Positions 34,774 through 43,273 of a DNA stretch of 64,000 nucleotides are shown here, one piece after another (position 1 is the first letter of the stretch; each line of letters begins with the position of its first letter). Made by a program: the position numbers and the translations under genes. The notes below the pieces were generated by a model, which was not told the origin of the DNA, made no database searches, and saw nothing but the letters and a program-made list of their open reading frames with translations. Source of the DNA: Acidimicrobiia bacterium (GTDB lineage: Bacteria; Actinomycetota; Acidimicrobiia; Acidimicrobiales; Bin134); the NCBI GenBank assembly GCA_022819825.1, contig JAJEGM010000016.1, positions 1 to 64,000 on the forward strand, in the 5' to 3' direction.

Positions 34774-35652
34774 CTAAGCGTGGAGCATTACCCGGTAAAT
34801 CCGCTCCAGATCATCCAAGTCAGCAAACTTGATCACCAGTTTTCCCTGACCCTTGCCGAGCGTCACATCCACCTTGGTGCTGAGGTGATCGCTCAGCAGG
34901 CTCTCCAGTTCTAGTACCGCCGCTCCCCTATCAGCGCCGCTCTGTCCCTGTGAAAGCTGCTTGGGCTTTTTGACCGGCGGAGCAACGCCCCGGGCCTCTT
35001 GTTCGACCATTCGCACTGTCAGGCCGTCTGCCACTGCTTTCTTGGCCAGCTTGATCAAGCGCTTCTCGTTGGAGATGCCGAGCAGGGCCCGGGCATGGCC
35101 GGCTGACAGTGAGCCGTTGACCACCATGGTTTTGACCTCGTCGGGGAGATGCAAGAGACGCACCGTGTTCGCCACTGCCGATCGGCTCCGACCGAGCCGT
35201 TTCGCCACGGTCTCCTGGGTGAATCCAAACTCCTCTATCAACTGCTGGCACGCCGCCGCCTCCTCAATGGCGTTCAGGTCTTCGCGGTGCAGGTTCTCCA
35301 GCAGGGCTTGCTCGAGGGCATCGGCGTTTTCCGCGGTGCGGACAACCGCGGGAATCCGATCAAGTCCCGCCTGTCGGGCGGCCCGGCAACGGCGCTCGCC
35401 GGCGATCAGCTCGTATTTTCCGTCTTCACTGGGACGGACCAACACCGGCTGGAGCACGCCAACTTCTCGGATCGACTCTGTGAGTACATTCAATGCCGCC
35501 TGGTCGAACTTGTCCCGCGGCTGGTACGGATTCACCGAGATGGCATCAAGGGGGAGCTCCAAGAACGAAGCTGAGCGCATCCCATCGGACGTCGATGAGG
35601 AGTCGGAAATGAGGGCACTGAGTCCCCTACCCAACCCTGGCGAGCGAGCCAT
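34774..35652 (-). CDS. parB: Chromosome-partitioning protein ParB
   Basis: The 292-residue CTP-dependent DNA clamp loads at parS. N-terminus RSPGLGRGLSALI is the ParA-interacting peptide. ISVNPYQPRDKFD and LIAGERRCRAARQAGL form the CTP-binding domain with the GERRxRA motif. The helix-turn-helix TQETVAKRLGRSRSAVANTVRLL follows, and a C-terminal dimer domain ends the protein. Its start overlaps parA by 26 bases. Confidence 0.95.
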   Translation of the reverse strand: MARSPGLGRGLSALISDSSSTSDGMRSASFLELPLDAISVNPYQPRDKFDQAALNVLTESIREVGVLQPVLVRPSEDGKYELIAGERRCRAARQAGLDRIPAVVRTAENADALEQALLENLHREDLNAIEEAAACQQLIEEFGFTQETVAKRLGRSRSAVANTVRLLHLPDEVKTMVVNGSLSAGHARALLGISNEKRLIKLAKKAVADGLTVRMVEQEARGVAPPVKKPKQLSQGQSGADRGAAVLELESLLSDHLSTKVDVTLGKGQGKLVIKFADLDDLERIYRVMLHA

Positions 35653-36433
35653 CAGCTACCTCCTTGGCTAGTTCACGGTAGGCCAGCGCTCCTCGTGACC
35701 GTGGATGAGTGACGGTTACCGGAGCCCCGTATGACGGCGCTTCTGCCAAGCGGATATTCCGGGGGATCATCTGATGGCAGACTTTGTCGCCAAAGTAGCT
35801 CCGAATCTCCGAGGCCACTTGGGCCGACAGCTTGGTGCGACCGTCGTACATCACGAGCACGATGAGAGAAATGTCCAAATCACTGTTGAGGCTGTTGCGA
35901 ACCAATTCGATATTCCGCATCAGCTGTCCCAGGCCCTCCAGGGCGTAGTACTCGCACTGGATCGGAACCATTACTTCACGAGCAGCAGCCAGGGCGTTGA
36001 CGGTGAGCAGGCCCAACGATGGAGGGCAGTCGATGAAAACGAAGTCGAATTCGCCGTACACGGTAGACAGGGCAGAATCCAGTCTCCGCTCTCGGTTGAA
36101 CGCCGGCACAAGCTCTATCTCCGCCCCAGCAAGGTCCAAAGTGGACGGCGCCACCCAGAGGTTCTCTACCTGAGTGGCAACAATGCTCTCCCTCAGGGTC
36201 CCGTTTTGCAGCAACACGTCGTAAGTGGACACGCCGCCGGAGAACGGATCGATGCCCAGGCCGGTGGTGGCATTGGCCTGAGGGTCCAGGTCGACCACCA
36301 GCACGCGGTGGCCATTCTCAGCAAGGCACGCAGAGAGGTTGACGGTGGTCGTGGTCTTTCCAACGCCGCCCTTTTGATTAGCAACCGCGATCACACGCCA
36401 TGTCCGAGTTTGGTGTATTTCGCCAATAGACAC
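35627..36433 (-). CDS. parA: Chromosome-partitioning ATPase ParA
   Basis: The 268-residue protein has the deviant Walker A KGGVGKTTTTVNLSACLA near residue 20, VDLDPQANATTGLG and FIDCPPSLGLLTVNAL. It forms the nucleoid gradient that pulls ParB-parS complexes. GTG start at 36431-36433. A palindromic parS-like site lies 52 bases upstream. Confidence 0.95.
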   Translation of the reverse strand: MSIGEIHQTRTWRVIAVANQKGGVGKTTTTVNLSACLAENGHRVLVVDLDPQANATTGLGIDPFSGGVSTYDVLLQNGTLRESIVATQVENLWVAPSTLDLAGAEIELVPAFNRERRLDSALSTVYGEFDFVFIDCPPSLGLLTVNALAAAREVMVPIQCEYYALEGLGQLMRNIELVRNSLNSDLDISLIVLVMYDGRTKLSAQVASEIRSYFGDKVCHQMIPRNIRLAEAPSYGAPVTVTHPRSRGALAYRELAKEVADGSLARVG

Positions 36434-36484
36434 TTGGGGGATTCTCCCTCACCCTCAACCTTGTATCAAGCACCCCCTCGTCAA

Positions 36485-36500
36485 TGTTCCACGTGGAACA
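36485..36500. other. parS-like ParB-binding site
   Basis: The perfect 16-base palindrome TGTTCCACGTGGAACA differs from the Bacillus consensus TGTTTCACGTGAAACA only at two symmetric positions. It lies in the parA-rsmG intergenic space, a usual parS location near the origin. I saw no second copy in the window. Confidence 0.85.
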
Positions 36501-36523
36501 TGTGGGGGCACTTTCCGACGTCT

Positions 36524-37081
36524 TTAGCTTGTTCTTGTGGAGCGGTGGAATCTTGGGGGGGATTGGGTTAGGCGGTCGGGGGCCATACCCTGTTTGGCCA
36601 GCATGTCTGAGGGCCAGGGGGTGGGGTTGGGGGCGGCGCTGACTATGAGCTCGCCACCGGAGCGGAGCAGGGGAGCAGCGGCTTCGACTACCGACGATGG
36701 TGGGCCGAAGCTGCGGGCGGTTACCAGATCGGCGCGACCGCGGTATTGCTCGTCTTCACCGAGGTGCTCAGCGGCCACATGGAGGACATCGACGCGCTCC
36801 GACCAGCCGAGACGGGCGCAGTGCAGTTCCAGGAAAGCGGCTCTGGACAGCGAGGACTCCACCAGCGTCCACTTCGATTGAGGCCAGACCGCGGCCAACA
36901 CCAAAGCCGGCAAGCCCCCGCCGCTCCCCAAGTCGACGGCTGCCAATGGAATTGCGGCAACTACTGAGGCAAACCCCAAGGAGTGCTCGATGTGCTGGTT
37001 GACGCCCCGGCCGCCGATCCAGCCCCGCCCCTGAGCTTGGCCGAGTACATCGGCCAGCTTCGCCCGATCAGCACGGTCCAC
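36524..37081 (-). CDS. rsmG: 16S rRNA m7G527 methyltransferase RsmG (GidB)
   Basis: The 185-residue enzyme methylates G527 of 16S rRNA. The SAM motif AAVDLGSGGGLPALVLA is followed by TLVESSLSRAAFL and DLVTARSFGP, all RsmG marks. It is shorter than the usual 200-240 residues; the N-terminal helix starts late, at GTG 37081. Position between parA and jag is canonical. Confidence 0.9.
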   Translation of the reverse strand: MDRADRAKLADVLGQAQGRGWIGGRGVNQHIEHSLGFASVVAAIPLAAVDLGSGGGLPALVLAAVWPQSKWTLVESSLSRAAFLELHCARLGWSERVDVLHVAAEHLGEDEQYRGRADLVTARSFGPPSSVVEAAAPLLRSGGELIVSAAPNPTPWPSDMLAKQGMAPDRLTQSPPRFHRSTRTS

Positions 37082-37096
37082 GTCTATCAGGTCAAG

Positions 37097-38125
37097 TCAG
37101 TCAGGAATGATCACGACCCAGCGGCGAGGCTCCTGGCCTTCGGAGACGGTGCTGACGCCGTCGATCTCGGCGACAACGTCGTGGACTACCTTGCGGTCCG
37201 CCGCGTTCATTGGCTCGAGAGGACGCTCAGCGCCGGTGTCCCTGACTTCCGAGGCAATTTTCTCACAGAAGGACTCCAGGGCCGCCCGCCGACGCTCCCG
37301 GTATCCACCGATGTCAACTCGGATTCGCCCTTCGCAATTCCCGTCCGACTTCCTCTGCACCAACATGCGAGACAAGTCCTCAACCGCTCGCAGTGTGTTT
37401 CCTTTGGGTCCGATCAGCAAGCCCACGCCCTGGATGTTCTCCACCCGCATTTCCATGGTCTCATCGTCTACCCGCTCAGCGGACACCTCGGCGTCTAGCT
37501 CGAAGGCATCCAACAGCCCGTCGAGAAACTCCACTACCAGGGTGCTCTGCTCTTCCAAACTCATCGCATCTTCCATTGGTTTGCTCTCTCTCACTTTTTT
37601 CCCCTCTTGGACATTGGTTGGACGGCTCTCTCGAGCCCCCCTGTTGTTCTTATTCGAATTCTGAGACTTCCTCTGTTCCTGGCGTGAAGCTTGCTCGCCA
37701 GCCGACGCTCGGGAATCCCGTTTCTGGCTTTGACCGCCCCGGCTGTTGTCGCCTTGATTGGCCCGATTCCTGTCTTGCTTCAAACTACCCCGCTCAGGAT
37801 TGCGGTTCCGATTCCCCCCTCTATCTCTGTTCTGGGCCCGATCTCTATTCTGGGATGGCCGGCGACCGCCATTTCGACCCCGGTCTCTATTGTTGGCCCG
37901 ATCTCTGTTCTGGGATGGGCGGCGGTTTCGATTCCTTTTCTCGCGCGGCAGCACAGGGCGAACTCGCGCTCTGATCCGAGCCTCCGTCTTTCGAAATCCC
38001 AAGAGTGCAGACTTGGGCTCATCGACAACGGAGAACTCGGCTTCGCTGCGGTCCACTCCCAACCGATCCAGAGCTGCTTCCTCCGCTTGGGCAATGGTCT
38101 TGCCGGTGACTTCGAGCCACTCCAT
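37097..38125 (-). CDS. jag: Jag/KhpB-like RNA-binding protein with long Arg/Asn-rich linker
   Basis: The 342-residue protein has a Jag-N domain (residues 1-55, GKTIAQAEEAALDRLGVDRSEAEF). A low-complexity linker of about 130 residues rich in Arg, Asn, Gln, Ser and Gly follows, with repeats of NRDRxxNRDRG. Then come a KH domain (GVGLLIGPKGNTLRAV) and an R3H domain ending EPRRWVVIIPD. It binds RNA and partners with YidC and KhpA. The linker, much longer than in Bacillus Jag, could drive condensation with RNA; this is inference. Two bases separate it from yidC. Confidence 0.92.
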   Translation of the reverse strand: MEWLEVTGKTIAQAEEAALDRLGVDRSEAEFSVVDEPKSALLGFRKTEARIRARVRPVLPREKRNRNRRPSQNRDRANNRDRGRNGGRRPSQNRDRAQNRDRGGNRNRNPERGSLKQDRNRANQGDNSRGGQSQKRDSRASAGEQASRQEQRKSQNSNKNNRGARESRPTNVQEGKKVRESKPMEDAMSLEEQSTLVVEFLDGLLDAFELDAEVSAERVDDETMEMRVENIQGVGLLIGPKGNTLRAVEDLSRMLVQRKSDGNCEGRIRVDIGGYRERRRAALESFCEKIASEVRDTGAERPLEPMNAADRKVVHDVVAEIDGVSTVSEGQEPRRWVVIIPD

Positions 38126-38127
38126 GG

Positions 38128-39363
38128 CTACTTTCTCCTCTTTTTCCGCTGGCGCCGACGATCCGTGGGATGTGACTGTTGACCCTTCTGGGTGGTTCGG
38201 CTCGTGTGGCGCTGCTGTGGTCTTGTGTCTGACGACTTCTTGCTACTGGACTTTGTCCCTGATCCCCTCGCGTCCTTTGCATTGGCGTCCTTGCTCCCAG
38301 CCTCCTTGCTCCCAGGCTCTTTTGCTACCCGAGGCGGCGTCCGCTGACCAAGGGAGGTGGGTGTGGTGCGGCGACTGTCTGGGCGCCTCTTCGGCGGAGT
38401 CCTCGATGTGGGTCGCCGACTGCCATGATCCGCCACTGGCGTGCGGGAGCGGGTCAACGGTCGAGGTTCGGGCTCCACGGGCTCCGGAGGCTCTTCCTCC
38501 TCATCGTCCTCGATACTTTCTACAAGGGCTTGGCGTTCTTGATGGGGCCGGTAGATTCGACGGGTGATGACTGCTTGCTGACCCACCCGGACGATGTTCG
38601 AGCTCACAAAGTACAAGTTCAGACCGGCCGGGAACCCGATCGAGATGATCGGCAAGAACCAGGGCATGACCTTCATGATCATCTGCTGCTGGGGGTTGAT
38701 CGGCGTATCAGGGTCGCGACGGCCGGCGATCTGGCGCTGCTGGACATAGCTGGAAACACCGATCAAGACGATCAGCAACAAGAAGGGCAGCGCGGTGGAA
38801 AAGGAGTCTCGGAATGCATCGGTGAGGCTGGCCGACAGATCCATGCTCAAGAAGTTCATCTCCGTTGACTCTTCAAGAGCGACTCGCAATTGGGAGTCAG
38901 CCGCTAGGTACTCCGGGTTGAAGGTCCGCTCGTCAAAATTGGGATTGGGTACTGCGTTCTCCCCAAACGGCAGCCGCCAGCCCACGTAAGACCCTAAATC
39001 ACTGACTCTTCGTGTCAATCCTCGGATTAGTCGGAAAAGGACGAAGAATACTGGAAGCTGAGCGAGTATGGGTAGGCAACTGCCCAGAGGATTCACGTTG
39101 TTGGCCTGGTACAGGCGCATCATCTCTTCGTTCATCCGCTGGCGGTCGCCTTGGTATTTCGCTTGGATCTTCTTGACCTCGGGCTGGAGGGTTTGCATTC
39201 GAAGCATCGACCGCGTGGTGTAGAACGTGAGCGGAGTCAAAATCAGCATCACCGTGAGCGTGAACAGCATGATGGCGATGCCGTAGCTCTCTCCCAGCGT
39301 GTAGTACACCGCCAGCAGCCAGGCGAGCCCGTCGAACAGCCCGTCGAACACCGAGTCAAACAC
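38128..39363 (-). CDS. yidC: Membrane protein insertase YidC/Oxa1
   Basis: The 411-residue insertase folds proteins into the membrane. Seen are the first membrane helix near residues 28-50, the cytoplasmic hairpin EVKKIQAKYQGDRQRMNEEMMRLY, LPILAQLPVFFVLFRLIRG, and late helices including MKVMPWFLPIISIGFPAGLNLYFVSSNIV. A very basic C-terminal tail of about 140 residues (ending RRRQRKKRRK) probably contacts ribosomes. Its GTG start overlaps yidD by eight bases. Confidence 0.94.
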   Translation of the reverse strand: MFDSVFDGLFDGLAWLLAVYYTLGESYGIAIMLFTLTVMLILTPLTFYTTRSMLRMQTLQPEVKKIQAKYQGDRQRMNEEMMRLYQANNVNPLGSCLPILAQLPVFFVLFRLIRGLTRRVSDLGSYVGWRLPFGENAVPNPNFDERTFNPEYLAADSQLRVALEESTEMNFLSMDLSASLTDAFRDSFSTALPFLLLIVLIGVSSYVQQRQIAGRRDPDTPINPQQQMIMKVMPWFLPIISIGFPAGLNLYFVSSNIVRVGQQAVITRRIYRPHQERQALVESIEDDEEEEPPEPVEPEPRPLTRSRTPVADHGSRRPTSRTPPKRRPDSRRTTPTSLGQRTPPRVAKEPGSKEAGSKDANAKDARGSGTKSSSKKSSDTRPQQRHTSRTTQKGQQSHPTDRRRQRKKRRK

Positions 39364-39712
39364 GGGTCACCGCCTTGCTGGAAGCAACGCCGGATCCTCG
39401 AGAAACCTCGCATGAACCAGTTGGCTGAAGCGTGGGATCCGGGGCCAGTCGGCCGTTTTCGTCAGGCACGGGATCCCACCCCGATGGCCCCCCAGGCCGA
39501 CACCGCAGCAGCCGGCGCAGGCCCAGCCAAACTCCCGAGGCCGCACCATGCACCTCCACCGCTTCCAGCGCATAGTAGGAGCAGCTCGGAACGTACCGAC
39601 ATGGGCTTGGACGATGGTCGGTAGCCCGCTGATATCCCATGATCAGGCCTTTGACGGCTCGGGCCGCCATGCTCATCTCCACGCGCCTGTTCCGGTTGTC
39701 TACCGAGCTCAT
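39356..39712 (-). CDS. yidD: Membrane protein insertion efficiency factor YidD
   Basis: The 118-residue product contains the family core GLIMGYQRATDHRPSPCRYVPSCSYYALEAVEVHG with its conserved Cys residues. The ATG at 39710-39712 overlaps the rnpA stop in an ATGA; an upstream in-frame Met would lie inside rnpA. The C-terminal 40 residues are not conserved in the family. Confidence 0.9.
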   Translation of the reverse strand: MSSVDNRNRRVEMSMAARAVKGLIMGYQRATDHRPSPCRYVPSCSYYALEAVEVHGAASGVWLGLRRLLRCRPGGPSGWDPVPDENGRLAPDPTLQPTGSCEVSRGSGVASSKAVTRV

Positions 39713-40053
39713 GGCCCCGTTCGCTCCAACTTGGCCAAACATGCCTCCAGGGAAATCCGCAGGTCAGCGTAAGAAAGCTGTCCCGCGCCCCGCTTCGTGC
39801 CGATTAGGTAGAGACCTGCCGCCAAGCCACTCGGGCTCTCCCGGTCGAGGCCTCTGACGATCTCCCGCAAGCGCCTGCGGATCTTGTTCCGAATCACCGC
39901 GGGGCCCGCCTGACGAGGCAGTGCGTATGCCACCCGGGCCGCGTTGAGGGAGGGGTCGGACAGGAACCGAACCCAAAGCAACCCATGGTCAGCACGAACA
40001 CCATCAGCCCTGAGCCGCGCGAACGCGGAACGTCCCCGGAGCCGCTCAATCAG
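39709..40053 (-). CDS. rnpA: RNase P protein component, probable CTG start
   Basis: The 114-residue protein assists the RNase P RNA in trimming tRNA 5' ends. The RNR motif region [15 protein letters not shown] is clear. Gene calling from TTG 39981 would drop the conserved N-terminal stretch [19 protein letters not shown]. In this frame no ATG, GTG or TTG exists further upstream through rpmH. CTG at 40053 forms a CTGA overlap with the rpmH stop and gives [11 protein letters not shown], matching the usual N-terminus. I infer a coupled CTG start, ATT (40050) being the alternative. Confidence 0.85.
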   Translation of the reverse strand: MIERLRGRSAFARLRADGVRADHGLLWVRFLSDPSLNAARVAYALPRQAGPAVIRNKIRRRLREIVRGLDRESPSGLAAGLYLIGTKRGAGQLSYADLRISLEACLAKLERTGP

Positions 40054-40184
40054 GCCGACAGCCTCTTGCGGCCGCGGCGCCGACGAGCATTGATGATCGC
40101 CCGCCCACTTCTTGTCGTCATCCGATGCCGAAACCCGTGGCGCCGTGCTCGGCGTTGCACATTCGGCTGATACGTGCGCTTCAC
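40050..40184 (-). CDS. rpmH: 50S ribosomal protein L34
   Basis: The 44-residue basic protein starts at GTG 40184 with [20 protein letters not shown], continues [20 protein letters not shown] and ends LSA. This is textbook L34. A strong ribosome site, GGAGGAA, lies five bases upstream. Its stop overlaps the inferred rnpA start. Confidence 0.97.
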   Translation of the reverse strand: MKRTYQPNVQRRARRHGFRHRMTTRSGRAIINARRRRGRKRLSA

Positions 40185-40531
40185 AACTTCCTCCAAGGCC
40201 GGGGTGCCGTCGTCGTGGGACCGCCCTACAAGCGCCTCCCGTTTCCCGGCGTCTTCCCTACGCTACGGCCTTGCCCAGGGCCACGACAACCAATGCCGCT
40301 GACACCGCCACAATTGCCACCTGAGCGACAATGACAACTATTTCAACACAAGCCTCTGACCTGCGAAAACTACCCAGACGCCCGTGCACGAATAGATAAG
40401 AGGTGCTACAGTCCTGAATTCCAGTCGAGGCGGTGCCAACTTGGTTGGGCAAAACAATAGGACCGCAAGTTATCCACAGCTTATGCACATTTGTGGATAC
40501 TGTATGTCATTTTTTTGGAGTTGCCAACAAA
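40185..40531. other. rpmH-dnaA intergenic region (probable origin-proximal control region)
   Basis: This 347-base divergent spacer should hold the promoters for rpmH and dnaA. It contains three DnaA-box-like sites clustered at 40470-40500. A weak hydrophobic minus-strand ORF (40258-40488) overlaps the boxes and lacks a ribosome site; I do not call it. The right part is visibly AT-richer than the left. Confidence 0.7.
40470..40500. promoter_or_regulatory. Cluster of three DnaA boxes upstream of dnaA
   Basis: TTATCCACA at 40470-40478 is a perfect consensus box. TTATGCACA at 40481-40489 fits TTATNCACA. TGTGGATAC at 40492-40500 is an inverted box with one mismatch. The spacing is tight (two bases between neighbours). 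They could autoregulate dnaA or form part of oriC. Confidence 0.85.
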
Positions 40532-41911
40532 ATGGTATCTGCAACATTTCTTTGGTCTTCCTTCGAAAGCAGCATTCGTGCCCAAGTTCCTGATGCCGTC
40601 TGGCAATCGACTTTCAATCCGGCAAAAGCAACCTCTCTTGAGGAAGACATTCTCGAATTAACCGTTCCAAGCACCATAATTAAAGACCGCCTCGAAGGTG
40701 AGTACTTTGAGGTCTTGAGAAACGCGCTAGCTAGTTCGAATGCCACTCATATCACACTGAAGATCAGCACGGAGCAAGGTTCGACCGATGACGATGACCA
40801 CGTCTCCGTTGCTTCTCCACCTGTGGCCATGCCAGAAATGGCAAGCTCTACTCCGATAAGTCGAACAACGACTGCCCTTCATCCGAACTACGTGTTCGAC
40901 AAGTTTGTCACAGGGCCATCCAATCGGTTTGCCTTGGCAGCTGCCCTCTCGGTGGCTGAAACCCCTGGTAAATCGTACAATCCGCTCTTCATCCATGGTC
41001 ATGCTGGCCTCGGCAAAACGCATTTACTCCAAGCCATCGGCCACTACGTCAAGAGCCACTATGTGGATGATCAGCGTCACCCAATCAAACGAATCGTCTA
41101 CGTCTCCACTGAAACTTTTCTCAATCAATTTGTAGATGCAATCCGAACAAACACTCGAAGTGAATTCAAGAAAATCTACAGAGACGTGGATGTACTTCTC
41201 GTCGATGACATTCAATTTCTTGAAGGCAAAGAAGGTCTCCAAGAAGAGTTCTTTCACACATTCAACTCTCTGCATGAAGTGAACAAGCAGATTGTTCTAA
41301 CGAGTGACCGACCGCCAGATGCCATAGCAACACTTGAAGATCGTATGACAAGCCGGTTCAAGATGGGCTTGCTCGCAGATATTCAGCCTCCCGACATTGA
41401 AACTCGATTGGCAATTCTTCGAAAGAAAGCTGAGCAATCCAATTTCGCCATTAACGATGACGTTCTTACATTCATCGCCAGCAACATCAAGGATAACATT
41501 CGGGAACTAGAAGGAGCTCTTACCCGAGTTACGGCATATGCCAGCTTTAACGATAAGCACCTTGACCTTGAACTAGCTCAGTTTATTCTTCGAGACATCA
41601 CGACACGCCGTGAACCACAGCCGGTTACGGCCGATGTCATTTTGAAGGCGACTGCTGATCTCTTCGCGTTCAGTGTCGAAGACATCGTCGGCCCGCGGCG
41701 ACAGCGACCCCTGGTGAAGGCCCGACAGGTCTCAATGTACGTATTTCGAGAGTTGACCGAACTGAGTTACCCCGACATTGCACGCGTCTTTGGAGGTCGA
41801 GACCACACCACAGCCATTCACGCGGTGCAGAAGATCACGAAGCAGATGGCCGAGCAGCCGGAGACGTTCAACCAGATCAATGAGCTCATTCAAAAGATCA
41901 AGAATGCTTGA
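40532..41911 (+). CDS. dnaA: Chromosomal replication initiator DnaA
   Basis: The 459-residue AAA+ initiator has Walker A GHAGLGKTHLLQAIG, Walker B VLLVDDIQFLEG, sensor SDRPP and the DnaA-box-binding signature GGRDHTTAIHAVQKI. Domain II is short. ATG 40532 is preferred to ATG 40433 because the 33 extra residues would be encoded by the DnaA boxes; GGAG lies about eleven bases upstream. The gene is clearly AT-richer than its neighbours, with many A/T-ending codons. Confidence 0.96.
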   Translation: MVSATFLWSSFESSIRAQVPDAVWQSTFNPAKATSLEEDILELTVPSTIIKDRLEGEYFEVLRNALASSNATHITLKISTEQGSTDDDDHVSVASPPVAMPEMASSTPISRTTTALHPNYVFDKFVTGPSNRFALAAALSVAETPGKSYNPLFIHGHAGLGKTHLLQAIGHYVKSHYVDDQRHPIKRIVYVSTETFLNQFVDAIRTNTRSEFKKIYRDVDVLLVDDIQFLEGKEGLQEEFFHTFNSLHEVNKQIVLTSDRPPDAIATLEDRMTSRFKMGLLADIQPPDIETRLAILRKKAEQSNFAINDDVLTFIASNIKDNIRELEGALTRVTAYASFNDKHLDLELAQFILRDITTRREPQPVTADVILKATADLFAFSVEDIVGPRRQRPLVKARQVSMYVFRELTELSYPDIARVFGGRDHTTAIHAVQKITKQMAEQPETFNQINELIQKIKNA

Positions 41912-42151
41912 ACCCAAGCAATGGGGAACGCAAGTGGAGCAACTTGGGGAAAGGTCACGCTCGGCTGGGGACAGCAGCCGCATCCTCCACAGGAAGTCTG
42001 CCTCCACTGCGAACAATCCACTATCCTGGGGAAACAACGGGAAAAATAAAACCCATCTGAACAGGGGAAATGACACCTTTCCACATTTCCACCCACCTAC
42101 TGCTACTAGCAGTATTTATTAATACAAATACAGGTAGAAAGCGAGCAGCCT
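41912..42151. other. dnaA-dnaN intergenic region, candidate oriC
   Basis: The 240-base region is where oriC lies in many actinobacteria. I find only weak DnaA-box matches (for example CTTTCCACA near 42077-42085). Its right end is AT-rich and carries two overlapping perfect inverted repeats: ACTGCT-ACT-AGCAGT at 42099-42113 and GTATT-TATT-AATAC at 42112-42125. These could be an unwinding element or a regulator site. Confidence 0.6.
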
Positions 42152-43246
42152 GTGAAATTCCGATGTGAACGGGACACCCTCCTAGATGCATTGATGGTGA
42201 CGGGCAGAGCAGCCGGGACCCGAGGTGGGTTCCATCTCGTTCTTTCCGGGGTTCATATGACCTTGGAGGGTGACGAACTTACCCTTACTGCAACCGACAG
42301 GGAGTTGACGATTACCAACCGATTGGAGGTGGCTGGTGACGGCGACGGCACCGCAGTGGTTACTTCTCGGCTGGCCAGTGAAGTGGTTCGCTCCTTGGAT
42401 GCTGGAGCGGTGAATGTGACGGTGGACACGGAAGGCATTCATATTGATTCAGCTCGCTCCAAGTTTTCGTTGCAGACGATGGGAGCAGAGGATTTCCCGC
42501 AGGTGGAGGCTTTGCCGAGCGATCCGGTGGTATTGGAAGCCGAGGGATTGCTGACTGCTCTGCGTCAAGTTGTGAAGGCAGCGTCGGCGGATGAGTCTCG
42601 TCCGGTGTTGACCGGCGTGTTGTTGTCGGCGGAGCAGGAGGGACTCCGACTGGTGACAACGGATTCCTATCGGTTGGCTTTGTGTGATCTGCCCGGATTG
42701 GAGGTTCTCGGGTCTGATCAGAGTGTTCTGGTGCCGTCAAGAGCGCTTCAAGAGGTGATCCGCCTGCTTCCCGACGTAGAGGAAGTCAGTGTGCGATTCA
42801 ACGATCGTGAGGCCTCCTTTGGCTTGGGGGCGATAACGGTGACCACCAGGCTGATTGAAGGGGAATTTCCCAGCTACCAGGGGCTGATACCGACTCATCA
42901 GCCAAACCGCCTCACCGTGAGCAGGGAGGGCTTCATCAACGCGGTGCGAAGGGTCCGTCTCATGGCCCAAGATTCGACTCCAATCCGAATGGATATGTCA
43001 TCAGCTGGACTGGAGCTATCGGCAACGACCCAAGACGTGGGCGAAGCGACCGAACAGCTGGATGCTGTCTTCGAGGGGGAGGACCTCACAGTGGCCTTCA
43101 ATCCCGAGTATCTGCTCGACGGGGCAGAGGCGGCTCCAGGTGAGGAGATCGTGCTGAACACTGTGGATGCTTTGAAGCCGGCGGTGATCCGCACACCCGA
43201 GACCGAGCAGTTCCTGTATTTGCTCATGCCTGTTCGCATCAACTGA
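42152..43246 (+). CDS. dnaN: DNA polymerase III beta sliding clamp
   Basis: The 364-residue clamp starts at GTG 42152 (MKFRCERDTLLDAL). It ends with the typical LMPVRIN. Internal marks include LLTALRQVVKAASADESRPVLTGVLL and TDSYRLALCDL. As a ring it tethers polymerase III to DNA. recF follows after 27 bases. Confidence 0.95.
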   Translation: MKFRCERDTLLDALMVTGRAAGTRGGFHLVLSGVHMTLEGDELTLTATDRELTITNRLEVAGDGDGTAVVTSRLASEVVRSLDAGAVNVTVDTEGIHIDSARSKFSLQTMGAEDFPQVEALPSDPVVLEAEGLLTALRQVVKAASADESRPVLTGVLLSAEQEGLRLVTTDSYRLALCDLPGLEVLGSDQSVLVPSRALQEVIRLLPDVEEVSVRFNDREASFGLGAITVTTRLIEGEFPSYQGLIPTHQPNRLTVSREGFINAVRRVRLMAQDSTPIRMDMSSAGLELSATTQDVGEATEQLDAVFEGEDLTVAFNPEYLLDGAEAAPGEEIVLNTVDALKPAVIRTPETEQFLYLLMPVRIN

Positions 43247-43273
43247 GCCCCGCTTGCGTCAATTGGACAGCGC

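Noticed and set aside
37700-37960. Repetitive stretch in jag considered as a CRISPR-like or intergenic repeat
   Set aside because: Repeats are in frame, encode NRDR-type units and vary at many bases; there are no constant-length spacers.
40258-40488. Hydrophobic minus-strand ORF in the rpmH-dnaA gap
   Set aside because: No ribosome site, overlaps DnaA boxes, no known family; the hydrophobic run may be chance.
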